From assembly GCA_022361075.1 (NCBI GenBank), contig JAKSBQ010000061.1, positions 1-42,891 on the forward strand: a DNA stretch of 42,891 nt. The letters run 5' to 3'. This document shows positions 22,846 to 30,667 of this stretch, piece by piece. Source of the DNA: Opitutales bacterium. Lineage in GTDB: Bacteria > Verrucomicrobiota > Verrucomicrobiia > Opitutales > JAFGAQ01. Below the pieces are notes generated by a model that saw nothing but the letters and a program-made list of their open reading frames with translations, was not told the origin of the DNA and ran no database searches. The position numbers and the translations under genes are program-made. Numbering within the stretch: position 1 is the first letter of the stretch; each line of letters starts with the position of its first letter.

Positions 22846-24060
22846 ATGCCTGATAAAAACCTTAGACATCTGATCGCTCTGGTTTTGATCTGGAGCGGGT
22901 TGGTGTTGATGGAAGCCGTGAGTAATCATGTAATCCCTCTTTCTCTCCAGAGTTTCACTTCCAACGCTTTTCTAATCGGCTTGATCTTGGCCGTGAATCC
23001 GCTTTTTGGGGTTTTAGTGCAGCCGGTGATAGGGATAATGGGGGATCGTATCTGGACTCCTTTTGGACGCCGGACCTTCTTCATTAAAATAGCAGCGCCC
23101 GTATTGGCAGTTTGTTTGGTCTTTTTCCCAGAGGCCACCGATTTCCTCCTCTTGATCGTTTTGGTAGTTGTTTTTCACTTCTTTCTCGATGTTGTTTACG
23201 GGGCGGATCATCCTTTGTTGGCAGATCTCATTCCTAACAACAAGCGGAGTGTCGCGATGGGTTGGATGTTATGTGTGGGGCAGGTCTCTCAGTTTTTGTT
23301 TCTGCGGTATTTGATGGGATATCTGACGGATGCCGGAGGCATCGAGATCACTTATCGGGTTTCGGCCGTGCTCGCTCTTACGCTGATGTTTGGAGCCTCC
23401 TTTTTGATCAAAGAAAAGCCTCCGGTCGTTAGTGACGCTCCGAAGATGACGTTCAGGCGTTATTTTCAAGATTTTTTAAACGAACCAATGATGGTGCGTT
23501 TTGGGTTACTGTCTTTTTTCCGTTCAGCTGGTATCAATGGGATGCTCGGTTACATCGTCTTGTTTTCAATCAACAACTATGGTTTGACCGACGGTGAATA
23601 TGCGAGAACGTGGAGCTTGACGAGTCTGCTCTATTTTACCCTGGCTGTACCAGTTGGAATTGTTGTGGAGAAGTTAATGCCCAAGAACTACGCTTTGGGG
23701 ATAGGCTATGGTTTGATCTTAGGATCTGCAGCTTTGGCGTTTTATGCAGATGATCCGGCTTTTCTCACAGCGATCGCTATTCTTTTTGGAATGGGCAGTG
23801 TGATCGAATCCGTTACCATTAAGCCGTTTTACTGCGAATTCATGCCTCCGGAAAAATTGGGGCAATTGAGTGGGGCGCTGAATATTTGTTACGGAACTGG
23901 GAGGCTTTTTGCCTTAATCGTCTGCGGATGGGTGGTCAGATTATTTGACAACAATTATCAGGCGGCGTGGCCGGTCGTAATTTTTTGCATGATAGTAGCC
24001 TCCGCGTTGAGTATTTTTATACCGGACAAGAGATTCCATCTTGAACGTTTAAGAGACTGA
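22846..24060 (+). CDS. MFS sugar transporter, GPH/SLC45-like
   Basis: A 404-residue polytopic inner-membrane protein with about 12 hydrophobic segments and no cleavable signal. The loop after the second segment carries GDRIWTPFGRRTFFI (residues 66-80), the D-x-W/T-x-x-GRR hallmark of glycoside-pentoside-hexuronide and SLC45-type symporters. HPLLADLIPNNKRSVAMG is the matching second-loop motif. It probably imports a mono- or oligosaccharide released in the periplasm, driven by an ion gradient. It is divergent from the sulfatase operon and convergent with the LacI gene, whose last 12 bp it overlaps. As the only inner-membrane sugar permease recognised here, it is the likely import step of the locus. 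Confidence 0.88.
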   Translation: MPDKNLRHLIALVLIWSGLVLMEAVSNHVIPLSLQSFTSNAFLIGLILAVNPLFGVLVQPVIGIMGDRIWTPFGRRTFFIKIAAPVLAVCLVFFPEATDFLLLIVLVVVFHFFLDVVYGADHPLLADLIPNNKRSVAMGWMLCVGQVSQFLFLRYLMGYLTDAGGIEITYRVSAVLALTLMFGASFLIKEKPPVVSDAPKMTFRRYFQDFLNEPMMVRFGLLSFFRSAGINGMLGYIVLFSINNYGLTDGEYARTWSLTSLLYFTLAVPVGIVVEKLMPKNYALGIGYGLILGSAALAFYADDPAFLTAIAILFGMGSVIESVTIKPFYCEFMPPEKLGQLSGALNICYGTGRLFALIVCGWVVRLFDNNYQAAWPVVIFCMIVASALSIFIPDKRFHLERLRD

Positions 24061-25023
24061 GTCGCGTTCTACCAACTCCACGGGCAAGATTACCCGTTTC
24101 TCTTTAACGGGTTCGTTTTCAGTAAGCTTTATAATCATCTCGACTGCCTTTTTTGCCATATCTCCAAGTGGGACCGTTACTGCCGTGAGAGGTGGATTCA
24201 TGTGTTCACTCACACCCAAGTTTTCTCCTCCGATGATGGATATTTCTTCTGGAATCTGACGACCCATTACATACTGGATGATGTGCATGGCCCGGATGCC
24301 TTCCATTGAGGAACCAGGCACAAAAAGTGAATCGGCCCCACTTCGTATCGCTTTGGTAACTGCGGACATTATGTTGACACCGTTTCCGTAGCTGGCGATA
24401 CATGCTTCCTCGACTGGTAACCCAATCTGTTCAATGCCGTCCACAAATCCTCTACGCCTTTCCATTGCTGGAGCATGTAGACCGCCCACAAATCCGAGTT
24501 TCTTTTTATTTCGAGAGGCGAGATAATTGGCGGCGATTCGTCCAGACTCGTAGTGATCGGAACAGACCGCATACTCTCCTTCTACATATGAGAAGTTGTC
24601 CATGTAAACAGTGGGCACCCTTTTCTCCCATTTGTGAAGCATTTCTAGAACGTCGTTTTCATACTGAACCGCGATGATACCGTCCAGAAAGTAGCCTTCG
24701 AGCTGATTGATTGGGTCTTCAGGAATAAAAACACTTATATTTCTCTGGGATAGGGCAAGCGAGATTTGCATCGTTAGAAATGCCGAGTAACCACGAAGAC
24801 TGTCTAAAAACCTTGGCTCCGTGATGATCGCGATTTGTTTAGTTCTGACAGAAGCCTGAGGTTTCAGACCTAATTCGCGGGCAGCTTCGAGTACGCGTTC
24901 CCGGGTGGATGCTTTGACCCGATCCTTGTTGTTGAGGACTCGGCTGACGGTTCCTGGTGATACGTCAGCAATTTTGGCGAGGTCGTAGATGGTGGGGCGT
25001 CCTTTCTTACTTGTTTCTTCCAT
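24049..25023 (-). CDS. LacI-family transcriptional regulator
   Basis: The preferred start is ATG 25023 (324 residues). The frame is open to 25089, but the extra 22 residues are Cys/Ser-rich and cover the putative operator. The N-terminal helix-turn-helix is RPTIYDLAKIADVSPGTVSRV (about 9-29), followed by LNNKDRVKASTRERVLEA and a hinge with LGLKPQASVRT instead of the common LGYxPNxxAR. A periplasmic-binding-protein-like effector domain follows (DGIIAVQYEND; GFVGGLHAPAMERRRGF; IPEEISIIGGENLG; PPLTAVTVP). It most likely senses a sugar from the degraded polysaccharide and controls the receptor, transporter and sulfatase genes; the position between the MFS and receptor genes supports this. It probably also regulates itself through repeats just upstream. 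Confidence 0.93.
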   Translation of the reverse strand: MEETSKKGRPTIYDLAKIADVSPGTVSRVLNNKDRVKASTRERVLEAARELGLKPQASVRTKQIAIITEPRFLDSLRGYSAFLTMQISLALSQRNISVFIPEDPINQLEGYFLDGIIAVQYENDVLEMLHKWEKRVPTVYMDNFSYVEGEYAVCSDHYESGRIAANYLASRNKKKLGFVGGLHAPAMERRRGFVDGIEQIGLPVEEACIASYGNGVNIMSAVTKAIRSGADSLFVPGSSMEGIRAMHIIQYVMGRQIPEEISIIGGENLGVSEHMNPPLTAVTVPLGDMAKKAVEMIIKLTENEPVKEKRVILPVELVERDSVS

Positions 25024-25043
25024 TGCGGACAAATTTGAATAAA

Positions 25044-25093
25044 TTGCAGAAATAATGCAACTTATTTTACATTGTGAAGAATAATACAACTAA
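25044..25093. promoter_or_regulatory. Candidate LacI-family operator region with paired repeats
   Basis: TTGCA-N7-TGCAA (25044-25060) is a perfect 17-bp inverted repeat 21 bp upstream of the regulator start. A weaker copy, TTGT-N10-ACAA, lies at 25072-25089. The two also share the direct repeat AATAATRCAACTWA (25051-25064 and 25080-25093), 29 bp apart. A further inverted repeat AAAAGTG-N20-CACTTTT lies at 25092-25125. The remainder of 25024-25344 is AT-rich promoter DNA with no gene. Confidence 0.45.
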
Positions 25094-25242
25094 AAGTGAT
25101 ATAAATTAGGTTTTGTAGCACTTTTTCATGAATCTCCCCGTTTTCTACTCTTAAAAATTAGGTAAAATATCCGAATATTAGATAGAACTCGAATTAACGA
25201 GTGTATTAAATAATTGTAGAGTAGGTTAAAAAATTAAATTGT

Positions 25243-25269
25243 TTGACAAAAATTCAATTAGATTAATAT
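25243..25269 (+). promoter_or_regulatory. Candidate sigma70-type promoter of the TonB receptor gene
   Basis: A perfect -35 hexamer TTGACA (25243-25248) is followed after 15 bp by TAATAT (25264-25269); AATATT one base later would give a 16-bp spacer. The implied leader is about 70 nt and contains CAGG-CTTAA-CCTG plus an overlapping GCGGGT/ACCTGC pairing, then ACCCC and ACCCT tracts before ATG 25345. Confidence 0.5.
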
Positions 25270-25344
25270 TTGAATCCTACTAACTAATTCATTGCGGGTA
25301 GCTCAGGCTTAACCTGCACCCCAAACCCTAGACTAAGTTATATT

Positions 25345-28300
25345 ATGAAGAAGTTCACAACGAACTGCTGGCTGCGGCACAGACTAAAACCAAGTATACT
25401 CGCGCTTGCGACATCAGGCGCACTTTTTGGAGTAATCCTGAATGCTCAAGATGATATTGATCTCGATGAAGACGTGTTTCAGTTGTCTCCCTTTATTGTG
25501 GAAGAATCTGGAGAGGTGGGTTATCTCGCCACAAGCACTCTTGCGGGAACTCGTATCAAAACCGAACTCAGGGATCTCCCAAATTCCATTGCTATTGCAA
25601 CTGAGGAGATGATTAATGACCTTGGTATTGATGATGCCTCTGAGTTGCTACCTTATCTTGGTAACATCGAAACGGCAGGTCCTGATGGCAGTTACGGTGG
25701 GGGAACAGGTACTGCGACGATTCTTTTCACCGATGCCAACCGTAATCCGCAAAATGCGAATCGTATTCGTGGTCTTGCTCGTGCTGATAACACCAGAAAC
25801 TATCTACCAACTGGGATTTTGATGGACTCCTATAATACCGAGCGTGTGGCGGTCAATCGTGGACCAAACTCGATTCTATTTGGTTTGGGGTCTCCGGGTG
25901 GTATCGTTAATACGCAGACAATTTCAGCCCGCATGAGGGATTCAAATAAGATCTTACTCAAATATTCTTCTTTCAATAGCACCCGAGCTTCGATGGATAT
26001 CAATCGTGAGATTATCGATGATAAGCTGGCGATCCGTTTTGCAGCTATGGCTGAGGATAAATACTGGAGACAAGAACCCACTTTCAAAAGATCAAAAAGA
26101 GCGACTGTTGCACTGCTTTGGAGGCCATTCGAAAACGCGAATTTTAAGATGAGCCTGGAGCAGGGCGAAATCGACGCCCGTAAGCCACGTCCGAATGCAC
26201 CACGTGATACTTTTACCCGTTGGTGGCATCCTGCATTTAATAAGGTAACTCACGACACAGGAAATGTTGATTTTGGTGTGATTGATCGTGACATCGTTCG
26301 CGCACCTGGTGAGTGGTTTGGACAACCTGGATTGGTTTATGAGTCCACTGGAGAGACTTATTACATGCACCGTGCATGGGAGACTTCCCGTCCGGGAGGT
26401 CAAAGACTTCGCAATCACATGGTATCCATTACCAAAGGTGAGCAGTGGTATCAATCACCTACCGCAGCTGAATATGGAATTGTGGATGGTGCTTTCTGGG
26501 GTGACCAGGAACTACTGGACCGAAATGTTTTCGATTGGGTAGAAATCCTTTTAGACGGACCTAATAAGGCAGAGTGGGAGCGTTTTGGAGTGTTCAACGT
26601 GAGTTATGATCAGACTTGGCGCTTTGACATGGGATCGGCTGGTTTTGAGCTGACTTATGGTAATGAGACTATGAACCGTAACTGGTATGACATGTTCAAA
26701 GGTCACCGTGGTTACGCGATCAATATTGACATCAGTACAACGCGCACTTGGGGTGAGCCGAATCCACATTTTGGTCGCCCATTCATGGCTGCTCAGGATC
26801 AGCGTCAGAGTGATCATGCGGATCGTGAGGTATCTCGGGCTACAGCATTTTATGAGCTGGATTTTAAGAATTCTGAGAAAAACTGGATGAAGTGGTTTGG
26901 TCGGCACACTGGCACGCTATTCGCTCAATCTTATATGAGGGATACCCGAAACTACAGTGCCCGCCGCACTATTGACCAAGGCTATTCAAATGCGGCTTAC
27001 GGAGGGAACACGAACTTAAACCGTGGGGTTGCTCAAATTCGCACCCAGGTTTACATTGGTGATAGTTTTGCGGATGCGAATGGTCCGACAGAAGGTAACA
27101 TCTACGGTGTTCGTGATGAGTTGTTTACTACTTCGACTACTGGATATTTCTGGAATACAAGTGATTTGGAATGGCAAACGGCAACTGTGTTACCTCAGGA
27201 TGTTCGAGATGATGAAGTGTTCTGGAAACATATCTACAACAAAGCTTATAATCGCCAGATCACGGACTCGTATGCTTACGTGCATCAAGCGTATCTCTTT
27301 AATTCTGAATGGCTAGTTGGAACATTTGGTTATCGGAAAGATGAAGTTAAGTCATATGCCTCCGGAACACCCAGAGACGATCGTAATTTCATCGACATTG
27401 ATGCCTTGGAACTGAATGAAGAGCCTTCGGGTGACCCATTTGAAGCCATTACCAGAAGTTATGGTCTCGTCGCTCACGTGCCGGAATTTGTTCCGCTTCC
27501 TGATGGAGTTGAGCTTTCACTGCACTGGGGTGAATCTGAAAATTTCCAGATTGCCGCCCCTCGCATCACGATTCTCGGAGACATGTTGTCTCCTCCAGGT
27601 GGAACAACTGAGGATTACGGTTTTACACTGAGCCTGATGGATCGAAAATTGTTGATTCGCACAAACTTTTATAAGTCTGAATCTGCAAACGTTGGAAAAG
27701 GATATCCAGGGTTCTTAACTGGAACAGACGATCGTATTATTGCTTACAACTCGCCTGAAGCAATCGCTGCTTCCGGTTATCAAGGTCCACCCCAGTTTTA
27801 CAGGGATCTAGTGGGTTGGAGGATTGAAGATGGTGCTGGAACGATTAGTGGTTATCGTGTTGCCCGTGATGGTGCTCCATTTGCATTGTCAGATTCTCAG
27901 AGCACCACTTCTGAAGGAATGGAAATCGATATTGTTTACAATCCAACTAAAAACTGGCGGATTGCCTGGAACATATCCAAACAGGAAGCCATGCGTAGTA
28001 ACCTTGGTCCGGCGACTCGTGAGTATCTAACCTATCGATTTGATGAATGGACAAGCACCACACCTGGTGGTCCTGGATTCCTGATCGCAGATGAGTCTGA
28101 CCAGCCAGTTAACGTTCGTGTTTTTGATACATTACTCAATTCGCTTAATGCGGATTTGGCCCGAGAGGGTGCTAAAGTTCCAGAACTCCGTGAATGGCGC
28201 ACTAATGTGATCACTAACTACACATTCGACAAAGATTCGCGTCTAGGCGGCTTCAATGTTGGAGGAGCTTTCCGTTGGGAGGATGAAAAGGCGATCGGTT

Positions 28301-28578
28301 ACCCAATCATTGAGAGGGAGTTTGATGGTCAGATGCTCAAAGTTCCAGATTTGGATAACCCATATACCGACGATCCTATTACAAAGGTTGATCTGTGGGT
28401 GGGTTACAAAACCAAGATCTGGGATGGAAAGATTGATTGGAAATTGCAGCTTAATCTCCAAAACGTGTTTAGTGATGGTGAGGTTGTGGGTGTTTCTACC
28501 CAGCCTGACGGAAGCATCCGCTCTGCGGTATGGAGAGAAGGACGTACGTTCAGTCTAAGATCCGTATTCGAGTTCTAG
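25345..28578 (+). CDS. TonB-dependent outer-membrane receptor (SusC-independent type)
   Basis: A 1077-residue receptor for uptake of large ligands across the outer membrane. It has an unusually long, basic N-region before the signal core (cleavage near residue 35, NAQ). VFQLSPFIVEES and GYLATSTLAGTRIKTELRDL form the TonB-box/plug entrance typical of Opitutales receptors, then the plug domain (about 70-215, with MINDLGIDDASELLPYLG and the NRGPNSILFGLGSPGGIVN block). The remainder is a 22-stranded-type barrel rich in aromatic beta-strands, ending with aromatic FEF (SLRSVFEF). There is no CarboxypepD-like N-terminal domain and no SusD-like gene beside it, unlike Bacteroidota loci. Likely cargo is sulfated oligosaccharides from this locus (inference). 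A strong hairpin follows the gene. Confidence 0.95.
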   Translation: MKKFTTNCWLRHRLKPSILALATSGALFGVILNAQDDIDLDEDVFQLSPFIVEESGEVGYLATSTLAGTRIKTELRDLPNSIAIATEEMINDLGIDDASELLPYLGNIETAGPDGSYGGGTGTATILFTDANRNPQNANRIRGLARADNTRNYLPTGILMDSYNTERVAVNRGPNSILFGLGSPGGIVNTQTISARMRDSNKILLKYSSFNSTRASMDINREIIDDKLAIRFAAMAEDKYWRQEPTFKRSKRATVALLWRPFENANFKMSLEQGEIDARKPRPNAPRDTFTRWWHPAFNKVTHDTGNVDFGVIDRDIVRAPGEWFGQPGLVYESTGETYYMHRAWETSRPGGQRLRNHMVSITKGEQWYQSPTAAEYGIVDGAFWGDQELLDRNVFDWVEILLDGPNKAEWERFGVFNVSYDQTWRFDMGSAGFELTYGNETMNRNWYDMFKGHRGYAINIDISTTRTWGEPNPHFGRPFMAAQDQRQSDHADREVSRATAFYELDFKNSEKNWMKWFGRHTGTLFAQSYMRDTRNYSARRTIDQGYSNAAYGGNTNLNRGVAQIRTQVYIGDSFADANGPTEGNIYGVRDELFTTSTTGYFWNTSDLEWQTATVLPQDVRDDEVFWKHIYNKAYNRQITDSYAYVHQAYLFNSEWLVGTFGYRKDEVKSYASGTPRDDRNFIDIDALELNEEPSGDPFEAITRSYGLVAHVPEFVPLPDGVELSLHWGESENFQIAAPRITILGDMLSPPGGTTEDYGFTLSLMDRKLLIRTNFYKSESANVGKGYPGFLTGTDDRIIAYNSPEAIAASGYQGPPQFYRDLVGWRIEDGAGTISGYRVARDGAPFALSDSQSTTSEGMEIDIVYNPTKNWRIAWNISKQEAMRSNLGPATREYLTYRFDEWTSTTPGGPGFLIADESDQPVNVRVFDTLLNSLNADLAREGAKVPELREWRTNVITNYTFDKDSRLGGFNVGGAFRWEDEKAIGYPIIEREFDGQMLKVPDLDNPYTDDPITKVDLWVGYKTKIWDGKIDWKLQLNLQNVFSDGEVVGVSTQPDGSIRSAVWREGRTFSLRSVFEF

Positions 28579-28611
28579 TTCTGTAATAGATAGTCCATTC
28601 ATTACTTATAG

Positions 28612-28643
28612 TTGTGGGAGTCTGTGAGAACGGACTCCCACAA
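28612..28643 (+). terminator. Strong hairpin between TonB receptor and sulfatase
   Basis: TTGTGGGAGTC (28612-28622) pairs perfectly with GACTCCCACAA (28633-28643): 11 bp with a 10-nt loop. It lies 33 bp after the receptor stop and 18 bp before the ATG of the next gene. No T tract follows, so it may be a transcript-stability or attenuation hairpin rather than a full terminator. Confidence 0.6.
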
Positions 28644-28661
28644 TACTTTATACCCGTTTTT

Positions 28662-30080
28662 ATGAAAAAAAGCCTCTTTAGTTTTCTTTCTTTGTTGGCG
28701 TTTGCGCTAGTGATTCATGCCGAAAAGAAGCCCAATATCATCTTCGTGATGGTGGATGATCTCGGTTACGGTGACCTGAGCTGTTATGGGCAAGAGAAGT
28801 TTGAAACGCCCAATCTCGATCAGATGGCTAACGAAGGCATGCGTTTTACGGATTTCTACTCTGGTAATGCGGTATGCGCACCAGCACGTTGTTCATTAAT
28901 CACTGGTAAGCATCCAGGGAATGCGACGGTGAGGGGAAATTACGAAATCGGTGCGTGGAATTCCTATCTTGGTCAATTACCGATCAGAGAATCGGAGGTT
29001 ACGATTTTCGATGTCGTTAAGAAGGCTGGTTATGTGACTGCAGCTTATGGCAAATGGGGACTAGGACATGCTGATTCTTCTGGCGCTCCACATCACAATG
29101 GCGTGGATGATTTCTTTGGGTTCAATTGTCAGCGTCATGCGCACACCTATTATCCAAGATATCTTGAGGGAAACCGTGGTGAAAAGATTTGGCTAGAGGG
29201 CAATGATCGCAGTGATGGTGGTAAGGTTTACGCTCATGATCTTTTCACTGAAAAAGCACTAGAATTTATTGCTGTAAATAAAGAGAACCCTTTCTTTCTC
29301 TACCTTCCCTACACTCTGCCACACGGGCCTTTTATGGTTCCTGAATCGGAAACTTTTCAAGATAAAGACTGGTCGGAGAGCTCTAAAAAGCAGGCTGCTA
29401 TGATCGAACTAATCGATCGTGACATGGGACTGATTTTTAAACAGTTAAAAGAGCTTGGTATCGATAAAGACACTATCGTCTTCTTTACAAGTGACAATGG
29501 GCCGCACGGTATTGATGAGACGAATGAGTTTTTTAATGCGTCAGGCAGTTTTCGCGGCAAAAAGACAGATCTTTACGAAGGCGGCATTCGCACACCAATG
29601 ATCGTCCGTTGGCCAGGAAGAATCGCGCCCGGAGGGGTGTCTGATTTGGTAGGCGCATTTTGGGATGTGATGCCGACGTTTGCGGACCTGATCCATCAAG
29701 ATATTCCGAGTGATCAGAGTGACGGTATTTCATTTTTGAATGAGTTGTTAGGTAAATCTCAGGAGAAGCATGAATTTCTCTACTGGGAGTATTTCTATAC
29801 AGATTACAGTTGGAAACCAGGCATGGAAACATTGCAGAATCCTCTGAAAAGCCAGGCGATCCGTATGGGAAAATGGAAGGCGATACGCCACAATTTGGTG
29901 AAAGGTTTTCGAAATGAGCCTGTGCGTTTTTCTCCGGTTGAGCTGTATAATTTAGAGCTTGATCCTTCTGAATCCCAGAATGTTGCTGATTCCCATCCTG
30001 AGCTTGTCGCTAAGTCCAAAGAGTTGATGAACGCGAGCCATACTCCAAACGAATATTTTAATTTCTCAGTTAGAAACTGA
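28662..30080 (+). CDS. Secreted S1-family sulfatase (arylsulfatase A type)
   Basis: The preferred start is ATG 28662 (472 residues, signal peptide about 1-20). The frame is open from a GTG at 28614, but those codons encode the hairpin. VDDLGYGDLSCYGQ gives the metal ligands. The formylglycine motif is CAPAR with Cys72, followed by a second Cys (CSLITGKHPGNATVRGN). KWGLGHADSSGAPHHNGVDDFF, LPHGPF, TSDNGPHG and LYEGGIRTPMIVRWPG follow in family order. It belongs with the sulfatases at 207, 6133 and 19712. It is the first enzyme after the TonB receptor and overlaps the GH43 pseudogene by one base (TGATG), so the two were once translationally coupled. A TACCCG tract precedes the start. Confidence 0.94.
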   Translation: MKKSLFSFLSLLAFALVIHAEKKPNIIFVMVDDLGYGDLSCYGQEKFETPNLDQMANEGMRFTDFYSGNAVCAPARCSLITGKHPGNATVRGNYEIGAWNSYLGQLPIRESEVTIFDVVKKAGYVTAAYGKWGLGHADSSGAPHHNGVDDFFGFNCQRHAHTYYPRYLEGNRGEKIWLEGNDRSDGGKVYAHDLFTEKALEFIAVNKENPFFLYLPYTLPHGPFMVPESETFQDKDWSESSKKQAAMIELIDRDMGLIFKQLKELGIDKDTIVFFTSDNGPHGIDETNEFFNASGSFRGKKTDLYEGGIRTPMIVRWPGRIAPGGVSDLVGAFWDVMPTFADLIHQDIPSDQSDGISFLNELLGKSQEKHEFLYWEYFYTDYSWKPGMETLQNPLKSQAIRMGKWKAIRHNLVKGFRNEPVRFSPVELYNLELDPSESQNVADSHPELVAKSKELMNASHTPNEYFNFSVRN

Positions 30081-30426
30081 TGAGACTATTCCCTTTTTTT
30101 ACTCGTATATTGGCGCTAACGATGTGTGTGTCGACCACACCTGTCGTTGCGTTTGCTACTCTCAAAGCAAAACCAACTGAGGCCAAATTTTTGATTGGAG
30201 GTAATTACGGAGATCCATCTGTTCTGAAAGATGGTGATGAGTATTACATGATTCATCATGATCCTGATTATCACCCGGCGTTGTTGATTTGGGAGTCAAC
30301 GGATTTGTTCGAATGGACTCCAGTTGTTCGGGCTTTGCACTATTTCCCTGATGCTGTGTGGGCATATTTGCTGCAGGCGGCGGTTTAGCTGAGTTTGAAT
30401 ATTTTAAATATAGAAAGTTGAGATAA
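30080..30426 (+). pseudogene. GH43 glycosidase remnant: N-terminus fused out of frame to its own C-terminus
   Basis: An ATG overlapping the sulfatase stop opens a 102-codon frame ending at TAG 30386-30388. After a signal peptide it reads NYGDPSVLKDGDEYYM and LLIWESTDLFEWTPV, the first blade of a GH43 propeller with the catalytic Asp in GDPS, up to DAVWA, where intact enzymes continue WAPD. From there a different frame (30358-30426) reads VGIFAAGGGLAEFEYFKYR, then a TAA stop. This matches the end of a GH43-associated C2 (ConA-like) domain, which typically finishes VGxFA...ADFDYFRY. The simplest reading is a large in-gene deletion joining the two ends out of frame near GTGTGGGCA (30356-30364). 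Typical relatives have around 500 residues, so roughly 400 codons are gone. Confidence 0.8.
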
Positions 30427-30617
30427 TTGGGTGAGCTGCTGGAATAGAAACGATGAGGAATCTTTTTCTGAAAAAAGGGGGAAGTGGTGATTCTTTTTGG
30501 ATACAAATTATTTCGACTGACTGAATGTTGGGTATATTATTCTTGAGTGGTCCTCGAGCATCCCTAAGATTCCCTGAACTTTGTATTTAGTTTTCTAAAT
30601 TGCAAAGATTACTAAAG

Positions 30618-30654
30618 AAGGGAGTTCGGTGGGGGTCGAACTCCCTTTTCTTTT
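30618..30654 (+). terminator. Rho-independent terminator before the SGNH-GH43 gene
   Basis: AAGGGAGTTCG (30618-30628) pairs with CGAACTCCCTT (30637-30647) around an 8-nt loop, and TTTTCTTTT (30646-30654) follows. This is the best intrinsic terminator in the window. It ends the receptor/sulfatase/GH43-remnant unit but lies only 13 bp before the next ATG. The gene's promoter must therefore be upstream of the hairpin, or the hairpin acts in its leader. Between 30427 and 30617 no gene was found. Confidence 0.8.
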
Positions 30655-30667
30655 ATAAATTGTGATT

